A stretch of 64,000 bases of DNA from contig JBMZBC010000002.1 in assembly GCA_049611965.1 (NCBI GenBank), positions 45,001 through 109,000 of the forward strand. Direction: 5' to 3'. This DNA comes from UBA10364 sp049611965 (GTDB taxonomy: Bacteria > Bacteroidota > Bacteroidia > Flavobacteriales > Schleiferiaceae). Position numbers and translations under genes: made by a program. This document shows, in pieces, positions 8,543 to 17,773 of this stretch; the stretch's first letter is position 1; each line of letters begins with the position of its first letter. Below the pieces are notes generated by a model. The model saw only the letters and a program-made list of their open reading frames with translations. It was not told the DNA's origin and ran no database searches.

Positions 8543-9810
8543 TGGGTTACGGCAATAGAAATAGAAATCGCGTTGGATTTGATTGGATTTTGGTCAGCCT
8601 CTACTTTCTACTCTGCATATGGGGTTGGATAAGCATTTATGCTGCCGTTTACAACGAAGAATCCGCAAGTATTTTCTCCTTGGATCAGGAATACGGCAAG
8701 CAAGGACTGTTTATTGTAGGCGGTCTCCTGATCATCTTTTTCACCATGATCACTAACTATAGGATATGGACCAATTTTGCACCTCTCTGGTATGCATTGA
8801 GCATTCTGCTATTGATCCTAGTTTTGTTTGTAGGGAAGAAAATAGGTGGTGCCCGAAGTTGGTTCGGACTTGGGGGATTTAGCCTGCAACCTTCAGAAGT
8901 TGGAAAATTTGCCACTGCATTGATGCTGGCCTTCTACGCAAGTTTGCCAAGAAAAACCATGAAGAATTGGCGCGATAGAATTCTAGGGATATCCATCTTA
9001 GGAGTGCCTGGTATTTTGATTGCGCTACAACCGGATATGGGCTCAACTTTAGTTTACCTCAGTTTGATCTTCGTAGTGTATCGAGCAGGGATGCCGGGCT
9101 ATTACATCGGTATAGTACTCGCGGGTGTCGCATTGGCGGTTGCCGGTTTAGTACTTCCCTTAAAAACCGCATTGCTTGCCTTGGGAATACTAGCGTTTCT
9201 TGTGTTTCTGTTTCTTCCCAAGCAAAGACGCTTCTTAATCTACAACGCCTTTTTTACCTCCATCTCCGCGGCGATCATGTACGGTGTTGGTTTTGTTATG
9301 GAACAAATCTTGGCACCGCACCAGCAAGTGCGAATCAAGGTATTGTTGGGCCTAGAAAACGATCCCTCGGGAGCCGGCTACAACACCCTACAATCTCTGA
9401 TTGCTATAGGTTCAGGAGGATGGACCGGAAAGGGTTTCTTAAACGGTACACAAACTAAATTAGACTTCGTTCCTGCCCAGAGTACAGATTATATTTTCTG
9501 TACTGTTGGTGAAGAATGGGGCTTTTTAGGCACGTTCCTACTCATGCTCGCCTTTGGACTGCTCATTGGCCGCATTATATGGCTAGCTGAGCGTCAGAAA
9601 GACAATTTTAGCCGATTCTATGGTTATGGCGTAGCCAGTATTTTCTTCACCCATTGGGTCATCAATATCGGTATGACCATCGGGCTATTCCCAACCGTGG
9701 GTATTCCTTTGCCATTCTTTAGCTACGGAGGCTCCTCACTATGGGGCTTCACCTTATTGTTGTTCATCTTTATCAAGCTGGATGGCGAACGACAGAACAG
9801 GCTTTCTTAG
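8542..9810 (+). CDS. rodA: Peptidoglycan glycosyltransferase RodA (SEDS family)
   Basis: A 422-residue polytopic SEDS protein that polymerises lipid II in the elongasome. Family motifs are visible: GARSWFGLGGFSLQPSE near the N-terminal third, ALQPDMGSTLVYL, and the C-terminal signature IGLFPTVGIPLPFFSYGGSS. It has about ten hydrophobic helices and an unusually hydrophobic insertion mid-protein (GVALAVAGLVLPLKTALLAL). Last gene of the purH-mreBCD-mrdA-rodA run; a terminator follows about 85 bases downstream, and nothing else is seen in that gap. Confidence 0.96.
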   Translation: MGYGNRNRNRVGFDWILVSLYFLLCIWGWISIYAAVYNEESASIFSLDQEYGKQGLFIVGGLLIIFFTMITNYRIWTNFAPLWYALSILLLILVLFVGKKIGGARSWFGLGGFSLQPSEVGKFATALMLAFYASLPRKTMKNWRDRILGISILGVPGILIALQPDMGSTLVYLSLIFVVYRAGMPGYYIGIVLAGVALAVAGLVLPLKTALLALGILAFLVFLFLPKQRRFLIYNAFFTSISAAIMYGVGFVMEQILAPHQQVRIKVLLGLENDPSGAGYNTLQSLIAIGSGGWTGKGFLNGTQTKLDFVPAQSTDYIFCTVGEEWGFLGTFLLMLAFGLLIGRIIWLAERQKDNFSRFYGYGVASIFFTHWVINIGMTIGLFPTVGIPLPFFSYGGSSLWGFTLLLFIFIKLDGERQNRLS

Positions 9811-9892
9811 AGCATTTAATCCACCGTTCTCTCTCCTTAATCGCAGCTCTTTCAACCTTCTGAACCGCAGTTATACAGGAAACTAGAAGCAT

Positions 9893-9920
9893 AAAAAAAC
9901 CACCCCGATGGGTGGTTTTT
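9893..9920. terminator. Bidirectional intrinsic terminator between rodA and the PpiD-like gene
   Basis: The stem CCACCC / GGGTGG (9900-9905 with 9910-9915) has a CGAT loop and is flanked by an A run on the left and a T run on the right, so it can end both convergent transcripts. Confidence 0.85.
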
Positions 9921-9942
9921 CTTTATCTGTAAAAGACGCTGC

Positions 9943-12063
9943 TTAGAACATCAAGTGACGCTTGTCCTCGATATCTGCTTTGTCTTGCAATGCTTTGTAG
10001 GCTTGAACACTTACTAGATTTCTCAAGCTCTGCTGTGTAGTACGCGCTTGGTTAGAGAAATCTACAGTAGGTGCTGGCTGTGCCGGCTGAGTGATTGCAA
10101 CAAATGCACCGCTCTCTCCAGCGATAACACCGCTTAGTTCGCCTGATGCAATACCACAAATGGTTCCAACAACCTTAGCTTCGTTACCTACACCTGCAAT
10201 GTTCGCCTGCCCTACCTTGAAGTTCAAGGTACGTACCTGCTTACCTGCAGCAGCAGCTACATCTTCAATACTTGCAGCACCGCTTAGGGCAGCCTCAAGA
10301 CGCTCTGTAATGATTGCCTTCTTCGCTTCTTTCTTAGCAGCTTCCAAACATTGACCAGCAACAGACTCATAAGGAGTTGTTCCTTCTTCTAATTTATCAG
10401 TGAGGATTACTACAACGTATCCTTTACCGTCATTTTCTAAGAGGCCGATGTTTCCAATCTCACGATCGTCATCCCATGCCCAACGAACCACGCGACGAGA
10501 AGTACCCAAACCTGGGACTACCTCTTCAAATTGCGCAAGGTTTCTTGCAGGGCGCAAAGACAAGCCTTGCTCCATAGCCAATACGCGGTAGTCGTCAGCA
10601 CTCTGTGCAGATGCTGCGTAAGTAGATGCTTGTCCGTACAATGCCTGGATCGTTTCATCAGAAGGAAGGATTTCGCGAATCACTTGGCCAATCTTATAGG
10701 CTTGGTTCGCTCCTTTCTGATCAGTGATTTCGATGATGTGGAAACCAAACTGCGTTGGTACCAATCCTAAATCACCCTCTTTACCGAAGTAACAGAAGTT
10801 TTCAAACGGCTTGGCCATCATACCGCGGCCAAAGTACCCTAAGTCACCGCCTTTCTCCTTAGCGACAACGTCCGAAGAATACTCCTGACTTACCGCCTCG
10901 AATGCAGATGGATTGTCTTGCAAGTATGCAAACAGGCTATCTGCCAATGTTTTTGCTTCCATAGGTGTGCGAGTAACGCTTGGGTCTACTCGAGTAGCAC
11001 CTGCGAATGGAATCAAAATGTGACGCGCCTGAACGCTATCTGCTAAAATTTTCTTGTCAACAAGCTTTACTACCGAGAACGATCCACCTAAATCAATCGG
11101 TCCCTTCTGGTAACCTACATCCTGTCCGTCAACGAGCGTATCAATACCTGTGCCCACCAACTGATCGATAGTGAAATACTCAGGGATAAAACGAACGTCA
11201 CTGTGTAAGTTGACAAACACGCTGTCGTCTTCTGCTGAGAACCACTCTAGTGAAAGTGCTGCTAGTTCTGCCTTAAGAGCATCGCGATCTGCCTGAGAAG
11301 GTGCCAGTGGGAAGTTAATGTACTCAATGTTGCGACCGTCTTTCTGAGTAAACTCATCTTTGTGTGCATTGTAGTACTTCTTCGCATCCGCTTCGGTTAC
11401 CGTAATCTCATCTTCGTTTACGTCGATATATGGTACATATACGTACTGCGCTGGGTGCTGAGCATCGCTGCGAGCAAATTCTGCAGCTACCAATGAAGAC
11501 GGCATAAATACAGCCTTTTCAATAGCATTGGTGAACTTGAAGTTCTTCGCTTGATTAACTACAGCATTTTCAAAAGACAACCATTGCGTCCACATTTCTG
11601 CGCTCTGCTCAGTAACGTCTTTGTTATCACGTACCTGCGCCAAGTAGCTTTTGAACATGTTCTCGTCGAACTGACCGTTTGCACCGGCAAAGCTCTGGCG
11701 GATGTTTGGGTTGTTGATGATATCAAGGTAAATCTCCTGCTCAGATACGCTCATATCCGCAGCGTCTAATTCTTCGCCGAGGATAGCATCTGACATGAAG
11801 TTGGTCCAAACAAAGTTTGCCAACTGCACGCTAGAAGTATTCGCGTATGTTTCAGGATTACCTGCTCTGAGCTCCTCCATCTTTTTGCTCACTTCTTGAC
11901 GCGATAACTCCACGCCATTTACTGAACCAACGATATTAGGATCTCCAAAAAACTTCGAACCTCCCGACTTAAATAAGTCGCCGAGTAAGAATGCCAAAAG
12001 TGCTACAAACACTACAACGATTAATAAACCTGAGCGTTGTCTAATGCGTTCAATTGTTGCCAT
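9943..12063 (-). CDS. ppiD: PpiD/SurA-like periplasmic peptidyl-prolyl isomerase chaperone
   Basis: A 706-residue protein with one N-terminal membrane anchor (about residues 13-30) and a large periplasmic part: a SurA_N-like helical region, a parvulin rotamase domain around residues 340-450 (QARHILIPF at its start, GDLGYFGRGMM and TQFGFHIIEI inside), and a C-terminal chaperone region. It should help fold outer membrane proteins or substrates leaving the Sec translocon. It follows the CNNM gene by about 49 bases, where a weaker promoter may lie. Length is normal for Bacteroidetes PpiD-type proteins. The symbol is by family resemblance. Confidence 0.88.
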   Translation of the reverse strand: MATIERIRQRSGLLIVVVFVALLAFLLGDLFKSGGSKFFGDPNIVGSVNGVELSRQEVSKKMEELRAGNPETYANTSSVQLANFVWTNFMSDAILGEELDAADMSVSEQEIYLDIINNPNIRQSFAGANGQFDENMFKSYLAQVRDNKDVTEQSAEMWTQWLSFENAVVNQAKNFKFTNAIEKAVFMPSSLVAAEFARSDAQHPAQYVYVPYIDVNEDEITVTEADAKKYYNAHKDEFTQKDGRNIEYINFPLAPSQADRDALKAELAALSLEWFSAEDDSVFVNLHSDVRFIPEYFTIDQLVGTGIDTLVDGQDVGYQKGPIDLGGSFSVVKLVDKKILADSVQARHILIPFAGATRVDPSVTRTPMEAKTLADSLFAYLQDNPSAFEAVSQEYSSDVVAKEKGGDLGYFGRGMMAKPFENFCYFGKEGDLGLVPTQFGFHIIEITDQKGANQAYKIGQVIREILPSDETIQALYGQASTYAASAQSADDYRVLAMEQGLSLRPARNLAQFEEVVPGLGTSRRVVRWAWDDDREIGNIGLLENDGKGYVVVILTDKLEEGTTPYESVAGQCLEAAKKEAKKAIITERLEAALSGAASIEDVAAAAGKQVRTLNFKVGQANIAGVGNEAKVVGTICGIASGELSGVIAGESGAFVAITQPAQPAPTVDFSNQARTTQQSLRNLVSVQAYKALQDKADIEDKRHLMF

Positions 12064-12090
12064 TACTATGCAATTATTGTGATGAGTCTG

Positions 12091-12098
12091 CGAATATA
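12091..12098 (-). promoter_or_regulatory. Possible -7 box for the PpiD-like gene
   Basis: TATATTCG on the minus strand matches TAnnTTTG at 7 of 8 positions and sits 27 bases before the ATG at 12063. No -33 element is clear. Confidence 0.35.
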
Positions 12099-12112
12099 AG
12101 ATTTTGAGCCAA

Positions 12113-13366
12113 TTAAATGGCCTTTACAAGCACCTCTTCGAGCCTATTGGATGTAGTTTTTTCTACGATAAATAAGTATTGGTCACTTCGCACGACTGTG
12201 CCCTTGGTTGGGATGCTCTGGTGCACATCTAAAATGTACCCTCCTAAGGTGTTGTAATTCTCACTTTCGGGGATATTTAATCCCCACTTTTCGTTGATAT
12301 CGCTAACCTCTAATCGAGTTGAAAACAACCACTCGTTTGGACGTACTTCTTTCTCTAAAAGCGCTTCCGCATCGTGTTCGTCTTCAATTTCGCCAAAAAT
12401 CTCCTCAATGACATCTTCCAAGGTGATCATACCGCTCGTCCCTCCGTGCTCGTCCAAGACTATCGCGATATTGCGCTTTTCCTTGGTAAATAGATTCAAT
12501 ATCTCATCCGCCGTCATGCTCTCCGGGATAAAACTCACCGGACGCAATACGCGCTGGAGATTCTCGGGACGACGAAAGAGCTCGAATGCATGCACATAGC
12601 CAATAATCTTATCGATATTTTCATCGAATACAAGAAGCTTGGAATAGCCGCTTTCGATAAACAAAGCATGTACCTCCTTTAAATCAGTGTTGACCTCAAC
12701 ACCTTCAATTTCCGTGCGCGGAATCATGAACTCTCTTGCCTTGGTTTCAGGGAATTCTAAGGCATTCTTGAAGATTTCTAATTCAGGATCAACCTCTTCA
12801 TCTCCCTCAACGGTATTGGGTACGCGTTCTCTGACGAAATGGTCCAATTCCACTCGTCCAAAGTCATTGCTTTCTTCTTCTGCCTCAATTCTAAAGATGT
12901 ATTTCAAAAAGAATTGGCTCACAACTAAAAGAAGGGCACTCGGTGCTCGAAGTACCCAGAAAATCAAATACGCAGGAACACTCAATACCTTCATGAGCCC
13001 TTCGGCATTTTGCCGAAAAACCGTCTTTGGTAAAAATTCAGCAAAGACAAGGATAATAATGGTTGAAATAGAGGTTTCCGCGAGTAAAACCAGGTAGTCG
13101 AATGCAGACCACTGCTCAAAATAGGGCTCCATGAACTGATGCATGTAATTCCCATATAAGACCAGCGCTACATTGTTCCCAACTAATATTGCCGCAATAA
13201 ATGCCGCGGGCCGGTCGACTAAATAACCCAAAACGCGGTAGTTCCAACCGCCTTTCTGACGTTCAAGCTCAACATGAAGTTTGTTGATGCTCAGATACGC
13301 CATTTCCAACCCTGAGAACAGGGCAGAAAATAAAATGGACGCTATAATGATAGTGGTGATTTGCAC
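12113..13366 (-). CDS. CNNM/CorC-type hemolysin-family membrane protein (DUF21, CBS pair, CorC_HlyC)
   Basis: A 417-residue protein with an N-terminal DUF21 region of about four membrane segments, two CBS domains around residues 205-330 (MIPRTEIEGVEV; IVLDEHGGTSGMITLEDV) and a C-terminal transporter-associated domain. Relatives act in magnesium/cobalt transport; the role here is unknown. It is a paralogue of gldE at 42821-44146 but lies in the lptC run, so I do not call it GldE. The start is GTG 13366, which shares a base with the TAG stop of the preceding small gene. Confidence 0.87.
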   Translation of the reverse strand: MQITTIIIASILFSALFSGLEMAYLSINKLHVELERQKGGWNYRVLGYLVDRPAAFIAAILVGNNVALVLYGNYMHQFMEPYFEQWSAFDYLVLLAETSISTIIILVFAEFLPKTVFRQNAEGLMKVLSVPAYLIFWVLRAPSALLLVVSQFFLKYIFRIEAEEESNDFGRVELDHFVRERVPNTVEGDEEVDPELEIFKNALEFPETKAREFMIPRTEIEGVEVNTDLKEVHALFIESGYSKLLVFDENIDKIIGYVHAFELFRRPENLQRVLRPVSFIPESMTADEILNLFTKEKRNIAIVLDEHGGTSGMITLEDVIEEIFGEIEDEHDAEALLEKEVRPNEWLFSTRLEVSDINEKWGLNIPESENYNTLGGYILDVHQSIPTKGTVVRSDQYLFIVEKTTSNRLEEVLVKAI

Positions 13367-13548
13367 TATTTATTCATCTGCTTCAAACGGCCTTTTCGGC
13401 GTAAGAAATACATAAACGCAGCTGCCCCTAAGAACAGAGAAAACTTAATAGTTCGGTTCCAATCGCCCCATCCCATATATACCTCAACGGCACTTACGGC
13501 TGCCACCGCGAGCCATAGAAGTTCTACTACGCGCATTGCTTTATTCAT
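13366..13548 (-). CDS. Small two-helix membrane protein, unknown function
   Basis: 60 residues with two hydrophobic stretches (about 8-24 and 35-49) and a strongly basic tail (RRKGRLKQMNK). Its ATG overlaps the end of lptC by 8 bases and its stop touches the GTG of the CNNM gene, so it is translationally coupled on both sides. From memory a small protein of this kind sits downstream of lptC in other Bacteroidetes. No function is known to me. Confidence 0.72.
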   Translation of the reverse strand: MNKAMRVVELLWLAVAAVSAVEVYMGWGDWNRTIKFSLFLGAAAFMYFLRRKGRLKQMNK

Positions 13549-14110
13549 CGTTTACTGTGATTTCACCCTGAACCTTAAAGATCCGGTAATTATTAAATTC
13601 TTGATCGGCCTCGAAACCTAAACCAGTGATCAACTGCCCTTCGGTTTCTATGGTCACCTTCTTATCTGTATACAATCGTTCCTCTTTCTTATCCCAGAAC
13701 AAAAGTTCAGTCAGCATTCGCTCACCTTTTCCGTTGCGTACTATCACATTTCCGCCGATCGCCCATAGATCACTTTTCTTATCCTGGTGTGCGGTATCCG
13801 CTGTCATCACCGTCGAGCTCATCTCTGGACCATTGTAAAAGCGCACGTTTAATCCGCCTCCGAAGAACACATATGGTGGTTCCATGTTGCCGTAATCCTG
13901 CACTAAGGCAGCATCAATCTCAAGGATATTTATGCCACTATCGCTGTAGACGATGTTGGCATGACGTTGTTCGTTCAAGGGATAATTGACGAGCGGCGCA
14001 TTGATTTCCTCAACAACGTTCTCGTCGTTGGTACACGAAGAAAACGCAAGCAAAACGAGGGCGAAAGAAACAATATGTTGAAGGTTCCTGTACAATGCTG
14101 GTGCTGTCAA
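13541..14110 (-). CDS. lptC: LPS export ABC transporter periplasmic protein LptC (lipoprotein form)
   Basis: A protein of about 189 residues with an N-terminal hydrophobic segment ending in a lipobox-like FSSC and a C-terminal OstA/LptC beta-jellyroll region (GNVIVRNGKGERMLTELLFW, YTDKKVTIET). LptC hands LPS from LptBFG to the periplasmic bridge. There is no ATG: the frame is closed by a TAA just upstream, leaving TTG 14110 or TTG 14095 as starts. The -7 box at 14120-14127 leaves 9 leader bases for the first and 24 for the second, so the shorter form is possible. First gene of the run lptC, small protein, CNNM, PpiD-like. Confidence 0.87.
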   Translation of the reverse strand: MTAPALYRNLQHIVSFALVLLAFSSCTNDENVVEEINAPLVNYPLNEQRHANIVYSDSGINILEIDAALVQDYGNMEPPYVFFGGGLNVRFYNGPEMSSTVMTADTAHQDKKSDLWAIGGNVIVRNGKGERMLTELLFWDKKEERLYTDKKVTIETEGQLITGLGFEADQEFNNYRIFKVQGEITVNDE

Positions 14111-14119
14111 TTATCCTTT

Positions 14120-14127
14120 CAAATGTA
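14120..14127 (-). promoter_or_regulatory. -7 box for lptC
   Basis: TACATTTG on the minus strand, a perfect TAnnTTTG, placed only 4 bases after the T run of the upstream terminator. Confidence 0.55.
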
Positions 14128-14131
14128 GGCC

Positions 14132-14167
14132 AAAAAAAAACTCCCCGAGGCGCGGCCTCGGGGAGTT
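14132..14167 (-). terminator. Strong intrinsic terminator after the TPR gene
   Basis: A 13-bp perfect stem (14139-14151 with 14155-14167) with a 3-base loop is followed, reading the minus strand, by a run of eight or more T. It ends the coaX-OMP-TPR run. Confidence 0.93.
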
Positions 14168-14189
14168 CACAAAATTTATTGTCTCGTGT

Positions 14190-15602
14190 TTAGTAGAACT
14201 TCACACTTACTGTTTCATTGATCCAACACCCGATGTTGATCTGATCACCTTCTTTAAAGCCAAGCTGGAACGCTACACCTTTGTCCGGTACTGCTGCGCT
14301 GTAAGCAGCGATCAATTTAGACGCTTTGTCTGCAATGGTTGGGTCAATGCTGCGTGCATAGCTTAGCTTGTTGATTGCTGCCCAGTACACGGCATTTTTT
14401 TCAACAGCGTTTGAACCACATTGACCTGCTGCATCAGCATACAATGTTGCCAAATACAAATACGGGTTACCCCAATCTTTACGAAGCTGTCCTGCTTTCA
14501 AACAGTTGCTCTTCGCTGAAGACATCGCACCCATCTTGTTGTTGACATACGCTAGACCCATGTAATCGTCTGCAGTCTTGCGCAAGTCTTCTTCCTGATC
14601 AATAGCTTCCTTGTAGTACTTCTTAGCCATCGCCCAGTCGCTTTTACGAACACCTAGTTTTGCCATAGAACGTGCAGCACTTGCAGAAGGCTCCAAAGAG
14701 TAAAGACGCTCTGCGATTAACAAGAATACAGGGTTATCTGTACAGCTTGCCATTTCGCCATCCTCACCTTCACGCTCTTTCTGAAGCATCTTCGCCGCGC
14801 GCTTCAACCACTCTACGTCGTCTTGGTGCTCGTTGAATTTCTCTTCGTTGTAGATAACAGCAAGTTTCTCGCACGTTAATAATGGAGACAACGCCTTCTC
14901 GATGTTGCTCTGAACTTTATCGTAGTTCGGCAATGTCTTTTGAGCGCGTGCCAAGGCTTTCTTTTCTTTAGAAGACAATTCTACTGAATCTGCTTTGGCG
15001 CTAAGGTTTGAAATCTCATTGCTGTATTGCATAGAGTTGTATTCCAATGCTTCGATCACATTGTTGTACACTGAGAACAAGGCGTCCACATCTTTGGTGA
15101 TGTTGAACAACTTAATGTTTGTCAGGAAGTAAGCGTTCAGCTGAGAAGCGGACATATCCTTACCTGCAACAGCGTATGCTTCTTCAAAAAGTACAGCCGC
15201 AGCTTCCACGCTGTCTTTGTTGTACTTGATGTACTTCGATGCTTTCTCTGACAATACATAACCTTCTTTACCTGGGAAGTACTGAAGACGATCATCGTAC
15301 AAGCTAACGAGTAGGTCAACATATCCTTGGCGCTCTGCAGGATCTGTTGTTGCCTTAATTTTCGTTTCAACAATCTTTGGACCGTAGATGAACGTTGCTT
15401 TTTTCGCAGCAGGACAAGTCTGGTAAACTTTCAACCATGGCTCGAAAGCACCAGCATAATCCTTGCTCTGATAGAAAGAACCAAAGATGTTGTAGTTGTC
15501 ATAACAAATCACAGAATCGGCTACCGATTCACCCCATTTATTTTGGGCATTTACGTTAGCAGTCATTACTACTGCCACAAGAAGGAATACTATTCTCTTC
15601 AT
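14190..15602 (-). CDS. Secreted tetratricopeptide-like protein, conserved in Bacteroidetes
   Basis: 470 residues with a signal peptide ending near NVNAQ and an all-helical body with TPR-like spacing (AMAKKYYKEAIDQEEDL; WGNPYLYLATLYADAA). No catalytic motif is seen. ATG 15602 (M-K-R-I-V-F) is preferred to the TTG two codons upstream. It directly follows an outer membrane beta-barrel gene, so it may be a periplasmic partner of that protein; this is inference from order alone. A strong terminator follows. Confidence 0.78.
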   Translation of the reverse strand: MKRIVFLLVAVVMTANVNAQNKWGESVADSVICYDNYNIFGSFYQSKDYAGAFEPWLKVYQTCPAAKKATFIYGPKIVETKIKATTDPAERQGYVDLLVSLYDDRLQYFPGKEGYVLSEKASKYIKYNKDSVEAAAVLFEEAYAVAGKDMSASQLNAYFLTNIKLFNITKDVDALFSVYNNVIEALEYNSMQYSNEISNLSAKADSVELSSKEKKALARAQKTLPNYDKVQSNIEKALSPLLTCEKLAVIYNEEKFNEHQDDVEWLKRAAKMLQKEREGEDGEMASCTDNPVFLLIAERLYSLEPSASAARSMAKLGVRKSDWAMAKKYYKEAIDQEEDLRKTADDYMGLAYVNNKMGAMSSAKSNCLKAGQLRKDWGNPYLYLATLYADAAGQCGSNAVEKNAVYWAAINKLSYARSIDPTIADKASKLIAAYSAAVPDKGVAFQLGFKEGDQINIGCWINETVSVKFY

Positions 15603-15615
15603 AATCAATTGTTGT

Positions 15616-16977
15616 TTATCTATATCTAAATTTCTGGAACCACTTGTCGTTCAAAGTGATACCTAGATTGAAATTCCAATAATCTTCGCGGAGGTTCGCT
15701 GAGTTTCCATCCCATCTTTGACCTCTCCCCATACTTATATTCAAAAAGCTTGCCTTTTGTTCACCAGGCGCTAAAGATCTGTAGATCACTGGGAAGCTTA
15801 TGCCGGCATTAAACTCACGTGAGGTATAGCCTACACCATCCCATTGGTATTGTCCAACTTCCTGAAATGCACCAATGCGGTAGCGTGCTAGCACAAAGTA
15901 GTTTCTGCTTCTTCCAAGCGCCGGAAAGCAGTAGGCAGGCACAATCGCTGCACCAAAACTCATGCGCTCGCTGTTGAGCATTGTTGCTCCGGGGTCAATA
16001 CCTCCGTTTGGAATGAATGATCTGAATTCGTCCCAGTTAGTCACGCGGTAATCCACCAATATGTCCCAAGCGTTGATTGGAGAATTATTGACGTTTTTGG
16101 TAAAGCCAATCCCCACACCATAACTGGACGGTAGTACGGCGCGACCTTGTTCACTTAAATCGTAAAAGAGCGTATCAACTACAGATTCCACGATCCCGCT
16201 GTTGATGAAGGTGTATTGTGTAGAGATTTGACGCGCATTAAGATCTTGACCTAAAGCGTAAACGCCACCGGCCGTGATGCGGTATTCACCAAATTCGAAT
16301 TTAAGCTGTGTTCCTAAATCAAAAGTGAAATCACTAATACCTGTTCTTCGCGAATTACTTACCGACAAGAAATCCGGATCAGCAATGATGGTTTTATTGC
16401 TTTCGTCGATCTCACCAAAAATGTATTTAGCATTGGCCCCCACAGAAATCCATTTAAATGGCTGTGCAGCAAGTCCAAAAGTGAATTTATCGTAACCGCC
16501 TTTACCAATTGAACGGTATTCATATACGCCAAAATCGTCCGATGAATCGGCCACGCTAATGCTGTATCCTTTCGCTGCCAATGGACTTACAGAAAAAGAG
16601 CCTGCGAAATACTCGTTGAATTTGAAACCAAATCCGAAGTAATCGTAGTAGGTGTTAAAATTCGTCTGATCAATGTCCTCGTCTGTTATTCGGTGTCTAA
16701 AAGATCGATGCGCACCACTCATTTCTAAAGTGGCGAAATCCATGTTTGTGTATCCCGCAGGGTTCAGCATATTGATCGAGAAGCGATCAACATTAGCAAT
16801 TCCCGTCCCGCCCATAGCGAGATAATTTGGAGTAATTCCAAAGGATGTTTCACCAAAACCGTTGATACTTAACGGACTTACTGAGTTGGTCTGAGCAGCT
16901 ACACTACCTGGTACCACTAGGCTCAGCGCAAAAAGTGTGGCTGAAAGAAGAGCTTTAAAGCGTACCGTTTTCGGCAT
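15616..16977 (-). CDS. Outer membrane beta-barrel protein, FadL/OmpP1-like
   Basis: A 453-residue protein with a signal peptide (ending about SVAAQT) and alternating aromatic/hydrophobic strands throughout. The N-terminal pattern YLAMGGTGIANVDRFSINML followed by a short NPA motif resembles the FadL/PorV-type hatch region. Ligand and function are unknown. The start at ATG 16977 (M-P-K-T-V-R-F) places the signal peptide correctly and overlaps the end of coaX by 23 bases. The gene order coaX, OMP, TPR appears conserved in the phylum. Confidence 0.75.
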   Translation of the reverse strand: MPKTVRFKALLSATLFALSLVVPGSVAAQTNSVSPLSINGFGETSFGITPNYLAMGGTGIANVDRFSINMLNPAGYTNMDFATLEMSGAHRSFRHRITDEDIDQTNFNTYYDYFGFGFKFNEYFAGSFSVSPLAAKGYSISVADSSDDFGVYEYRSIGKGGYDKFTFGLAAQPFKWISVGANAKYIFGEIDESNKTIIADPDFLSVSNSRRTGISDFTFDLGTQLKFEFGEYRITAGGVYALGQDLNARQISTQYTFINSGIVESVVDTLFYDLSEQGRAVLPSSYGVGIGFTKNVNNSPINAWDILVDYRVTNWDEFRSFIPNGGIDPGATMLNSERMSFGAAIVPAYCFPALGRSRNYFVLARYRIGAFQEVGQYQWDGVGYTSREFNAGISFPVIYRSLAPGEQKASFLNISMGRGQRWDGNSANLREDYWNFNLGITLNDKWFQKFRYR

Positions 16978-17656
16978 AATAATCGTAGAGGCGCCTAATG
17001 GCATGTAGTTCATAATTAACGGGTGCAAATATGTAGTTTTTTAGGGGCTTAGGCAAACGTTCTGAATGACCTCCGCAAATAAGGACTTCATTTAGTTTGA
17101 AAGTTGAAGTATAGTCGGCAATCATTCCTTCCATTTCTTTCTGCAATGCTATATCTACACCGGCTTGCAAACTACCTTCGGTATCTGAACCCAACAACGC
17201 TGAAGTCTCAGAATATTGGATGCGCGGCAAGGCCGCTGTCATCGTATTCATGGCCTCGTATCGCATTTCCCAGCCGGGCGAAATGGCACCGCCTAAAAAC
17301 ACTCCTTCACGGACAACATTGTAGGTGATACAAGTGCCCATAGTAACCAAAAGAAAGTTCTGATGACCTTCAAGAAAATGCGCATTACAAAGCGCCCAAC
17401 GGTCCATTCCCAAAGTAGACATGCTGCTGTACTTGGATGCTAACGGCCATACATCATCTTCCTTCAATAGGCGAATAGACTGACTTTGGTCAAAGCGTAA
17501 AGAGGTTGAGCCAGATGCGTATCCAAAAAATTGTCGACGCTCGTTTTCTTTAAGAAAGCCCACGAAATCGTCTTTTGAGAACCTAAGGATTTCATTGGTA
17601 CTGGTGTCCAACACCTTAGCTGTAGTGTTCCCTAGATCAAAAAGTATTGGATTCAT
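16955..17656 (-). CDS. coaX: Type III pantothenate kinase
   Basis: Phosphorylates pantothenate in the first step of coenzyme A synthesis. The 233 residues show the ASKHA-fold motifs of CoaX: phosphate-1 DLGNTTAK (7-14), GMDRWA (83-88) and MGTCITYNVV followed by FLGGAISPG (120-128). The family needs a monovalent cation and is insensitive to CoA feedback. Its 3' end overlaps the outer membrane protein start. Promoter at 17698-17705. Confidence 0.94.
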   Translation of the reverse strand: MNPILFDLGNTTAKVLDTSTNEILRFSKDDFVGFLKENERRQFFGYASGSTSLRFDQSQSIRLLKEDDVWPLASKYSSMSTLGMDRWALCNAHFLEGHQNFLLVTMGTCITYNVVREGVFLGGAISPGWEMRYEAMNTMTAALPRIQYSETSALLGSDTEGSLQAGVDIALQKEMEGMIADYTSTFKLNEVLICGGHSERLPKPLKNYIFAPVNYELHAIRRLYDYYAENGTL

Positions 17657-17697
17657 AGTTTTCTCGCCTTAGCAGCGGGCAATTTACCGATTGACCG

Positions 17698-17705
17698 CAA
17701 AAATA
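17698..17705 (-). promoter_or_regulatory. -7 box for coaX
   Basis: TATTTTTG on the minus strand, a perfect TAnnTTTG 41 bases before the coaX ATG. Confidence 0.5.
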
Positions 17706-17750
17706 GTTGACTTTTTTTCGTTAACCCTTTCCCAAATCGGGGAACCCACT

Positions 17751-17758
17751 TATATTTG
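17751..17758 (+). promoter_or_regulatory. -7 box for tRNA-Phe
   Basis: TATATTTG is a perfect TAnnTTTG ending 15 bases before the tRNA 5' end. Confidence 0.6.
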
Positions 17759-17773
17759 CCGTCCTCTTACGGA

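Noticed and set aside
12113..13366. A second gldE
   Set aside because: Domain layout is the same, but it sits in the lptC run without gldD; the copy beside gldD is the better GldE.
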